Source: Phycisphaerae bacterium (GTDB taxonomy: Bacteria; Planctomycetota; Phycisphaerae; UBA1845; Fen-1342). From it: a stretch of 5,962 nucleotides of DNA. A program made the translations under genes and the position numbers. The stretch spans positions 1 to 5,962 of the forward strand of contig JALHOX010000287.1 in assembly GCA_022842805.1 (NCBI GenBank), read 5' to 3'. The notes under the pieces are model-generated. The model was not told the origin of the DNA, did no database searches, and was given only the letters and a program-made list of their open reading frames with translations. Positions 1-4,781 of the stretch are shown in pieces. The first letter of the stretch is position 1; every line of letters starts with the position of its first letter.

Positions 1-464
1 TCGCGCTCGAAGCGCTGCCGGCGGGGATCGAGGTGGATCAGGTCGTCTTCCTCTCGGGGTCGCTCAGTCAGGATTACGACCTCGCGCCGGCGTTGCAGCA
101 CATTCGCGGAAAGTTGACCTGCTTCACCTCGCGGGCCGATCTGGTGCTGGGGGTCGGGGCGCGGGCCATCGGGACGGCCGACCGCGAAATCGGCGGCACG
201 TCCATCGGCCTGCGCGGGGTGAAGCCGACGCAGCGCACATCCCCCGAAGCGATAGCGCTATTTCGCGAAAAGGTCGCCAATGTCGGTTGGCGGCCGGAGT
301 TCCTGATCGCGAGTGATTTTGGGCGGCATACCGATCGCGTGAACCCCGATTTCATTCAGCTCTTCGTGGCGCCGGCGCTGTGGCCGGATGTCTCGCAGGA
401 GACCCGCGTCCGACTGCGCGCCCCGAATCTGCGCAAGGTCGCCGGGACGGCGCTCCGGCCCTAG
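1..464 (+). CDS. C-terminal part of a probable alpha/beta-hydrolase-like protein (5' truncated)
   Basis: The reading frame is open from base 3, so the gene begins upstream; 153 residues and a TAG stop (462-464) are visible. A GTG at 33 is in frame, but the upstream codons (ALEALPAGIE) read as normal protein, so I do not take it as the start. The layout resembles the end of an alpha/beta hydrolase. A hydrophobic strand, VDQVVFLSGS (residues 11-20 of the fragment), is followed by a second strand ending in TSRADLVLG, whose Asp46 sits where the catalytic acid usually lies. Near the end, DFGRHTDRVNPDF carries His109, a candidate catalytic His, followed by FVAPALW, a typical terminal helix. The nucleophile elbow (GxSxG) would lie upstream of the window and cannot be checked. 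No signal peptide or membrane helix is visible. Substrate unknown. The family call rests on this C-terminal pattern only, so confidence is moderate. Confidence 0.6.
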   Translation, partial: ALEALPAGIEVDQVVFLSGSLSQDYDLAPALQHIRGKLTCFTSRADLVLGVGARAIGTADREIGGTSIGLRGVKPTQRTSPEAIALFREKVANVGWRPEFLIASDFGRHTDRVNPDFIQLFVAPALWPDVSQETRVRLRAPNLRKVAGTALRP

Positions 465-473
465 CCGTCGATC

Positions 474-494
474 GGCGCCGCGGTCGCCGGCGCC
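474..494 (+). terminator. GC-rich stem-loop after the hydrolase-like gene, possible terminator
   Basis: A perfect 7-bp stem (474-480 pairing with 488-494, core GGCGCC on both arms) closes a 7-base loop. It begins ten bases after the stop codon at 462-464. Position and stability suit a transcript end, but no T-run follows, so it is not a classical intrinsic terminator. It could equally be a GC-rich coincidence. Confidence 0.35.
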
Positions 495-556
495 GCCGTT
501 CGAAGTTGGACGAAGTTGCCCCAAGGCATCTCGCGAAGTTATCGGACGCCATTCGC

Positions 557-584
557 TTGTCCGGCCTCTCCGACCGCCTATCAT
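557..584 (+). promoter_or_regulatory. Candidate sigma70-type promoter for the 3D-domain gene
   Basis: TTGTCC (557-562) and TATCAT (579-584) are separated by 16 bases and match the -35 and -10 consensus at four and five of six positions. A transcript from here would start near 591 and have a leader of about 108 bases before the TTG start at 699. The match was found by eye in GC-rich DNA; the -10 element is the more convincing half. Confidence 0.35.
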
Positions 585-617
585 GCTCAAACCACTCGCA
601 ACAGGGGCGCGTGGTAG

Positions 618-634
618 GAGAGTCGGCGGCTCTC
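618..634 (+). other. Small hairpin in the leader of the 3D-domain gene
   Basis: GAGAGTC (618-624) can pair with GGCTCTC (628-634) around a three-base loop, giving seven pairs including one G-T wobble. If the promoter proposed at 557-584 is real, the hairpin lies within the untranslated leader, about 65 bases before the start codon. I do not recognise it as a known riboswitch or RNA thermometer. Confidence 0.25.
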
Positions 635-687
635 ACGGATTGGGCGATCTAGCCGCGCATCTCTCCGGGCGTATCAGGGACCAGTAC

Positions 688-691
688 GGAG
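688..691 (+). promoter_or_regulatory. Ribosome binding site supporting the TTG start at 699
   Basis: GGAG lies seven bases before TTG (699-701). With no ATG nearby in this frame, this is the main reason for taking the rare TTG codon as the start. That start also leaves a complete hydrophobic export segment at the N terminus, which the in-frame GTG at 735 would cut short. Confidence 0.55.
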
Positions 692-698
692 TTCCATT

Positions 699-1280
699 TT
701 GTTCACAATTGCGGCGACAGCCCTGCGCTGGGGAGTGCCGAGCCTGCTGGGCGTGGTGCTGGCCACACACGTGGCCCCCACAATTTCGCTCAGTCTGGGC
801 CAAAACTCGGCCAATTCCCGTCGCACCGAACCGCTGACGGCCAACACCCCGAACCTCCCCCCCAGCTCCGAAAAAGCACCGCTTATCCACTGGGTTGTCA
901 ACAGCCCCCGGTCCGCCTCGTCCGAAACTATTCACAGGGTCTGTCGCGTAACGGCCTATTGCGATCGCGGCCTGACCGCGGCGGGAACGCTCGCCGGTAA
1001 GGGCCAGTGCGCCGCCCCCGAGGACATTCCGTTTGGGACCGAGGTTTACATTCCCGCCCTCAACAAGACCTTCGTCGTCACCGATCGGACCCATAAACGA
1101 TTTCGCCAGAACACCGTCGACCTCTTCATGCCGGTAAAGGAAGAGTGCAAGAAGTTCGGCCGCAACTACCTCGAATGTGAGTTTCGCTTGCCGGGGAAAG
1201 CCTGGGACCGGCCGCGCGTGGCGCCGCATGTGACCGTGATCGACTTCGCGGGCGATAATCCGCGGGTCGCCAAGCGCTAA
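699..1280 (+). CDS. Exported 3D-domain (double-psi beta-barrel) protein, cysteine-rich
   Basis: The product has 193 residues. Residues 1-32 form a hydrophobic segment with an early Arg (ALRWGVPSLLGVVLATHVAP), which suggests a signal peptide or membrane anchor. A Ser/Pro/Asn-rich linker follows to about residue 75. Residues 83-162 look like a 3D domain, named for three Asp residues and related to the MltA/RlpA barrel: VTAYCDRGLTAAGT, then IPFGTEVYIP, VVTDRT, VDLFMP and a closing KKFGRNYLE. The likely key aspartates are D89, D129 and D141. Such domains in other bacteria occur in cell-wall lytic or peptidoglycan-remodelling proteins, but this one has no other recognisable catalytic or peptidoglycan-binding domain. 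Cysteines 82, 88, 104, 150 and 160 fall in or beside the domain; some may form disulfides after export. A long leader precedes the gene and 144 bp separate it from the downstream kinase. The fold call is fairly secure; the wall-hydrolase role is inference. Confidence 0.75.
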   Translation: MFTIAATALRWGVPSLLGVVLATHVAPTISLSLGQNSANSRRTEPLTANTPNLPPSSEKAPLIHWVVNSPRSASSETIHRVCRVTAYCDRGLTAAGTLAGKGQCAAPEDIPFGTEVYIPALNKTFVVTDRTHKRFRQNTVDLFMPVKEECKKFGRNYLECEFRLPGKAWDRPRVAPHVTVIDFAGDNPRVAKR

Positions 1281-1355
1281 CAGACCCCTCCGCCCACCCG
1301 ACCCCCGGGCGCGGCCATCTCGTCGCGTCCGATCCGATTCCGATACATTCACGTT

Positions 1356-1394
1356 CCAGCCCGCACCGAGCGCCGACGCGCTCGGCGGGGCTGG
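1356..1394 (+). promoter_or_regulatory. Strong interrupted hairpin between the 3D gene and the kinase gene
   Basis: CCAGCCC (1356-1362) pairs perfectly with GGGCTGG (1388-1394), and inside it CCGAGCG (1366-1372) pairs with CGCTCGG (1379-1385). The two 7-bp helices stack across a small 3/2 internal loop and close a six-base loop. The structure ends 30 bases before the kinase ATG and 18 bases before its ribosome binding site. No T-run follows, so it may be a transcript end or stabiliser for the upstream gene, or a leader structure affecting kinase expression. Confidence 0.5.
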
Positions 1395-1412
1395 CCGTTT
1401 CGCAGGTCGCGC

Positions 1413-1416
1413 GAGG
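1413..1416 (+). promoter_or_regulatory. Ribosome binding site deciding the kinase start at 1425
   Basis: GAGG stands eight bases before ATG 1425. This supports the long form of the kinase, which includes the N-terminal zinc finger, over an internal start at Met61 just ahead of the kinase domain. Confidence 0.55.
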
Positions 1417-1424
1417 CATCGCAC

Positions 1425-3839
1425 ATGGAAGGCGATTCCGTCGAGAAAGGCACGGCGTGCCCGTTGCGGGGGGAGTCTCTGGCCTTTGCCGGCGATGTTC
1501 GCAACGCATCGCCCCTCGACGAAGCCGCGACCGCCTTGCGGGTCGAACATCTGCGGACCTGCCGCGAATGCCGAGCGGCTTTCGGAAGCGTGGCGGGGCC
1601 GATCATGCCGGCGATCGCCCACTACACGTTGGTGCGGCCGCTGGGCCAGGGCGGATTCGGGCAGGTTTATCAGGCGATTCACCATGACAAAGAGCGCGTC
1701 GAGGCGATCAAACTCGCGACGCAGCGCAGCGAGCGCGGCGCCGCCAATCTCGCCAACGAAGTGCATCTCGCCGCCGGCCTGCGACACGATCACATCGCCA
1801 CGCTTTATGACGCCCAGCTCGATTCGGAACCGCCCTATTACGCCATGGAGTACGTGGCGGGAGAAAATCTCGACGACTATTTCGCCCGTCGCGAGCAGTC
1901 CTTAGCGGACGCGCTCAAAATCTTCGAGAAAATCGTCACCGCCGTGCAGCACGCGCACGAGCGCGGCGTGCTCCATCGAGACCTGAAACCGCGGAACATT
2001 TTGGTCACGCCGGAGGGCGAGCCGCGCGTGGTCGATTTCGGCATCGGGCGGCAAATGCGACCGACGACCGGCAGCGCGGGGCGACCAACCGGCGACGCGG
2101 GCGACAGCGGCGCCGGCACCCCCGGCTACATGGCGCCCGAGCAGATCTTCGGCCACGGATCCGACGCACGCAGCGACGTCTATTCGCTCGGCGTCATGCT
2201 GCTCCACTTGCTCACCCAATCGACCGAGGTGCCCGCCGACGGGGAGTTGCGAGCAAACTTCCGCGCCCGCGGCGTGCCGCGACCGGCCGACCTGGCGGCG
2301 ATCATCAGCCGCGCCACGGCGACCGATCCGGCCGATCGCTACCAAACCTGCGGCGAATTGCTCCGCGACTTGCGGGCTTACGGGCGCTCCGAGGCCGTCA
2401 GCGCCCGAGGCCCGCGCGGCGGCCCGCGCTATCGGCTGCGGCGCTCGCTGACGGCGCTGCTGCAGAATCAGCCGCGCTCGGTCGCTTTCGCGGCCTGCGT
2501 CGCGATTGCATCGACGATGACCGGGGTCTTCTGGAATCTGCTGGCGCGGTACGCGCCGGCGGCCGCGCCGGCCGCTCGCGCGCCGGTGGTATTGATCGGC
2601 TTCGACGAGGCCACCGTCGCACAACTGCGCGACGGCCATTTTTCCGACATCGCGCCCGAGGCGCGCCTGCTCGATCGCGGCTCCTGGCGCGGGTTGCACA
2701 GCGTCTTGCAGGATCGACTACGAATCGGCTGCGCGCGGGCCGTCGCCTGGGACTATTACTTTCCACGCTGTCGGCCCGAGACCGACGCGGCCTTCGCGAA
2801 AGCGCTCGCCGCCGGGCCGCCGACAATCGTGGGCGCGGAGAGTTTCGACGAAGACGCGCGACCCGCGCTGTGCGACGCGCTGCGCGAGGCGGTCGCTTCG
2901 ATCGGCGTGCTGATCAGCGCCAAGGCCACGCAAAACGGCATCGATATCCCCGCCACGCTCGTGCTGCGACGTCGCAATGCGCCGTTGATCCCCTCCTTGG
3001 CGCTGGCCGCATTCGCCGCCGCGCGACACCCCGATTACCGCGCCCACTATCAGCTCACTCCCGACGGCGTGGAGCTGAGATACGAATCGCGGAGCGCCAA
3101 GAGCGGACGCGGATCCTGGTATCGCGAGACCGATTTCGTCGCCGCGACGGAGCTGGACCGGCCGCGGGGCGGCCCGACCGTCGCTCCCGATGACGACGTC
3201 ATTCTCACGCGCATCCCGCTGCAATCGGTCGGCGCGGCGCGACTCGTCGAGCAGCGCAGTTATGCCGAGGTGCTGCGCATGTCGGACGTCGAGCTGCGCT
3301 CCCTCCTGGCAGGCCGCGTCGCGCTCGTCGGCCATATGCAGCCCGGACTCGACCAGCTTTCACTGCCCGACGGCCGCACGATCTATGGCTGCGAGATTCA
3401 CGCCGCGGCGCTCGGCTCGCTGCTCACGGATAGCGCCGTCGCGCGACTCGGACCGCCGGCGATCGCCGGGCGCGTGGCGGCAGGCGTGCTGATCGGCGCG
3501 ATCGGGGCGGCGCTGCTGCGGAAAATTCGCGGCGTCTCCGATCGCGCCTGGGTTTGGCTGGGGCTGTGCCCGCTCATGGTTCTTGCCGCTGTCCCTCTCA
3601 CGCTCTTCAACAACAGCCGCTGGGGATGTGAAGTTCTGCTCGTTGCAGCGCCGGCCCTGGCAACGCTCGGCGTCCTGCGCGGCCTCGGCTGCGCCCGTCA
3701 TCGCAGCAGCGGCGCGATGACGCCGCTACGAGCCCCCCCACCCGTGACGGATGCGACGATCTCGGGGCGCGTGCTTCGTACGACAACGACGCTCGCCCAT
3801 CGTCCCACGCCGATCCGCGGCGCAGGCGCGAGCGATTGA
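1425..3839 (+). CDS. Membrane Ser/Thr protein kinase with N-terminal zinc finger and CHASE2 sensor domain
   Basis: This 804-residue protein would phosphorylate Ser/Thr on unknown targets in response to an extracytoplasmic signal. Residues 12-52 match the anti-sigma zinc finger (zf-HC2/ZAS): C12-P, then H42-x3-C46-x2-C49. The kinase domain spans about 67-320 and looks intact: glycine loop GQGGFGQV (74-81), K96, helix-C E112, HRDLKPRN (184-191, base D186), DFG (204-206), GTPGYMAPE (231-239), D251 and R305. The DFG-to-APE segment is Gly/Ser/Thr-rich and has sites for autophosphorylation. A membrane helix (about 352-373) leads to a CHASE2 domain (about 385-675), recognisable from VVLIGFDEATV at its start, DYYFP (443-447) and the closing RVALVGHM and GCEIHAAALGSLL. 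Three helices follow (about 678-697, 708-727, 735-752), as is usual after CHASE2, then a basic, Thr/Pro-rich tail predicted to be cytoplasmic. The kinase and CHASE2 calls are strong; signal and targets are unknown. The gene is tail-to-tail with the phosphatase. Confidence 0.93.
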   Translation: MEGDSVEKGTACPLRGESLAFAGDVRNASPLDEAATALRVEHLRTCRECRAAFGSVAGPIMPAIAHYTLVRPLGQGGFGQVYQAIHHDKERVEAIKLATQRSERGAANLANEVHLAAGLRHDHIATLYDAQLDSEPPYYAMEYVAGENLDDYFARREQSLADALKIFEKIVTAVQHAHERGVLHRDLKPRNILVTPEGEPRVVDFGIGRQMRPTTGSAGRPTGDAGDSGAGTPGYMAPEQIFGHGSDARSDVYSLGVMLLHLLTQSTEVPADGELRANFRARGVPRPADLAAIISRATATDPADRYQTCGELLRDLRAYGRSEAVSARGPRGGPRYRLRRSLTALLQNQPRSVAFAACVAIASTMTGVFWNLLARYAPAAAPAARAPVVLIGFDEATVAQLRDGHFSDIAPEARLLDRGSWRGLHSVLQDRLRIGCARAVAWDYYFPRCRPETDAAFAKALAAGPPTIVGAESFDEDARPALCDALREAVASIGVLISAKATQNGIDIPATLVLRRRNAPLIPSLALAAFAAARHPDYRAHYQLTPDGVELRYESRSAKSGRGSWYRETDFVAATELDRPRGGPTVAPDDDVILTRIPLQSVGAARLVEQRSYAEVLRMSDVELRSLLAGRVALVGHMQPGLDQLSLPDGRTIYGCEIHAAALGSLLTDSAVARLGPPAIAGRVAAGVLIGAIGAALLRKIRGVSDRAWVWLGLCPLMVLAAVPLTLFNNSRWGCEVLLVAAPALATLGVLRGLGCARHRSSGAMTPLRAPPPVTDATISGRVLRTTTTLAHRPTPIRGAGASD

Positions 3840-3955
3840 GAAAGGCCCCCCACGGAATTCGGCACGGCTCACAGAACCGTGGCGCCGCCCCCAAGTTCAC
3901 CGGCTTTGGCTTCTCACAAATCTCAGATGGAGTAGCGCGCGGCCACCGTGCACCC
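3840..3955. other. Convergent intergenic region without a gene
   Basis: This stretch follows the kinase stop and leads to the heptamer array. I see no convincing ORF. One short inverted repeat, CACGG (3863-3867) with CCGTG (3877-3881), could form a weak hairpin, but it has no T-run and is too small to call a terminator with confidence. Confidence 0.4.
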
Positions 3956-4021
3956 TTCTGCATTCATCATTCTGCATTCTGCATTCAATTCGCCATTCGC
4001 TATTCGCTATTCGCCATTCAA
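3956..4021. repeat. Heptamer array: two 33-bp blocks of four TTCNNNA units plus TTCAA
   Basis: Block one (3956-3988) reads TTCTGCA, TTCATCA, TTCTGCA, TTCTGCA, then TTCAA. Block two (3989-4021) reads TTCGCCA, TTCGCTA, TTCGCTA, TTCGCCA, then TTCAA. Both blocks are exactly 33 bp with the same 7+7+7+7+5 rhythm. On the other strand the units read as GAAT-containing heptamers. The array is much richer in A/T than its surroundings. Its last unit includes the stop codon of the minus-strand phosphatase gene (4018-4020), so it lies directly at that gene's 3' end. It has no spacers like a CRISPR and no transposase nearby. Confidence 0.8.
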
Positions 4022-4608
4022 TCCAGGCTGCTCTCCGGCCCGTAGATCGTCTTAATGAAATGGGCGTCTCCATCGGGGGGGACCACCGCGATGTACATGT
4101 CCTGATAGCGATCGGGCGAGGCGCCGGTGCCGCCCAACTGGCGATAGATCGAGTCGGTGATGCCGCGCGTCCCCGCAACCGAGCCGCGATTGCCGCAGAA
4201 AAGCACGACCTCGCCGGGATGATCGGTGAGGATCTGGTCGAGCACGGTTTGCGCGGCGGCGTTGATATTCACATACAGCGCGGGGTTGATCAGGTTCGGA
4301 GTCAGGCCGAGAGTCTCCGCCAGCGGCGCGACCGTTTGTCGGTTGCGGAGCAGGTCGGTGCAGTAAATCGCATCGACGCCGTTCTCCGACAACACGTCAT
4401 TCAGCGTCTGCGCCCGAGCCAGCCCCTCGGTATTCAGCGGCGTCTGCGTATCGGCGATCGGATCGGGATTGTTGAACCGCTCGGCGTGGCGAATGAGGAT
4501 GATCGTGGTGGCCTGATCGGCGGGATCGAACGTAACTCCGGTGGTGGTGCAACTGGAAGCGACAATCAGCGTGATCGCCGCGAGAGCGAGAGCAAAACGA
4601 GTGCGCAT
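4018..4608 (-). CDS. Histidine-phosphatase superfamily lipoprotein with altered active site
   Basis: The product has 196 residues from ATG 4608. A longer in-frame start at 4680 exists, but the shorter one has a good ribosome binding site and places a signal peptide at the N terminus: MRTR, a hydrophobic core, then ASSC with Cys20 as a plausible lipidation site (the -3 residue is Ala, so the lipobox is weak). The mature domain has the phosphatase hallmark TIILIRHAER (R40, H41, E43), then CTDLLRNRQTVAPLAETLG (83-101), usual for phosphoglycerate-mutase-like phosphatases of this size. The late strand VVLFCGNRGS puts Asn140 where the second catalytic His (normally within a GHS-type motif) is expected, and the following residues also diverge. 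The conserved closing YIAVV...IKTIYGP is present. It is probably an envelope-anchored phosphatase or, if the Asn substitution is inactivating, a binding protein. Substrate unknown. It diverges from the flavoprotein gene and converges on the kinase gene. Confidence 0.82.
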   Translation of the reverse strand: MRTRFALALAAITLIVASSCTTTGVTFDPADQATTIILIRHAERFNNPDPIADTQTPLNTEGLARAQTLNDVLSENGVDAIYCTDLLRNRQTVAPLAETLGLTPNLINPALYVNINAAAQTVLDQILTDHPGEVVLFCGNRGSVAGTRGITDSIYRQLGGTGASPDRYQDMYIAVVPPDGDAHFIKTIYGPESSLD

Positions 4609-4617
4609 CGGACGTTG

Positions 4618-4623
4618 TCTCCT
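4618..4623 (-). promoter_or_regulatory. Ribosome binding site deciding the lipoprotein start at 4608
   Basis: On the minus strand, AGGAGA (4623 down to 4618) lies nine bases before ATG 4608. It supports starting at the signal peptide and dropping the 24 Arg-rich residues of the longer in-frame ORF, which would mask the signal sequence. Confidence 0.6.
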
Positions 4624-4642
4624 GAGAAGTCCTCGGATCGTG

Positions 4643-4670
4643 CGGTGCGAATGATCGTCGCGACGCACCG
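4643..4670. promoter_or_regulatory. Inverted repeat in the divergent promoter region, possible operator
   Basis: CGGTGCG (4643-4649) and CGCACCG (4664-4670) form a perfect 7-bp inverted repeat 14 bases apart. Overlapping the right arm is a perfect 10-bp palindrome, CGTCGCGACG (4656-4665). It lies between the divergent lipoprotein and flavoprotein genes, where a regulator could act on both. Chance palindromes are common in GC-rich DNA, so this is tentative. Confidence 0.3.
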
Positions 4671-4768
4671 GCGGAGGCAAGGGCGGCGCGGGTCGGTGTA
4701 TCCTTGATCACGTGGGCGCATCTAAATCGACGCAAAGTCGTTTCTGCGTGATGCGGCCCATTTCGTTC

Positions 4769-4773
4769 GAGGA
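4769..4773 (+). promoter_or_regulatory. Ribosome binding site for the GTG start at 4782
   Basis: GAGGA (4769-4773) stands eight bases before GTG 4782. An in-frame stop at 4749-4751 excludes a start further upstream, and the sequence from 4782 onward reads as protein without interruption, so this site and GTG together fix the start well. Confidence 0.6.
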
Positions 4774-4781
4774 CTCACTCG

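Noticed and set aside
633..1793. Long minus-strand ORF (386 codons) opposite the 3D gene and kinase start
   Set aside because: It is antisense to two genes with recognisable domains, has low-complexity Arg/Gly/Ala composition and shows no domain. Long antisense ORFs are expected at this GC content.
1902..2699. Minus-strand ORF of 265 codons opposite the kinase
   Set aside because: It is antisense to conserved kinase motifs and has shadow-like composition.
3863..3881. Terminator hairpin after the kinase
   Set aside because: Only five pairs around a nine-base loop and no T-run; too weak to call.
3956..4021. CRISPR-like array
   Set aside because: The units are 7 bp and contiguous, with no spacers and no cas genes in the window. 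It is a simple tandem array.
4609..4680. N-terminal extension of the phosphatase from ATG 4680
   Set aside because: The 24 extra residues are Arg/His-rich and would bury the signal peptide. ATG 4608 has a proper ribosome binding site.
3751..4707. Plus-strand ORF of 318 codons across the convergent gap
   Set aside because: It is antisense to the phosphatase, which has clear family motifs, and it reads through the heptamer array. No domain is recognisable.
4704..4728. Promoter TTGATC ... CTAAAT before the flavoprotein
   Set aside because: The spacer is only 12 bases, too short for a sigma70 promoter.
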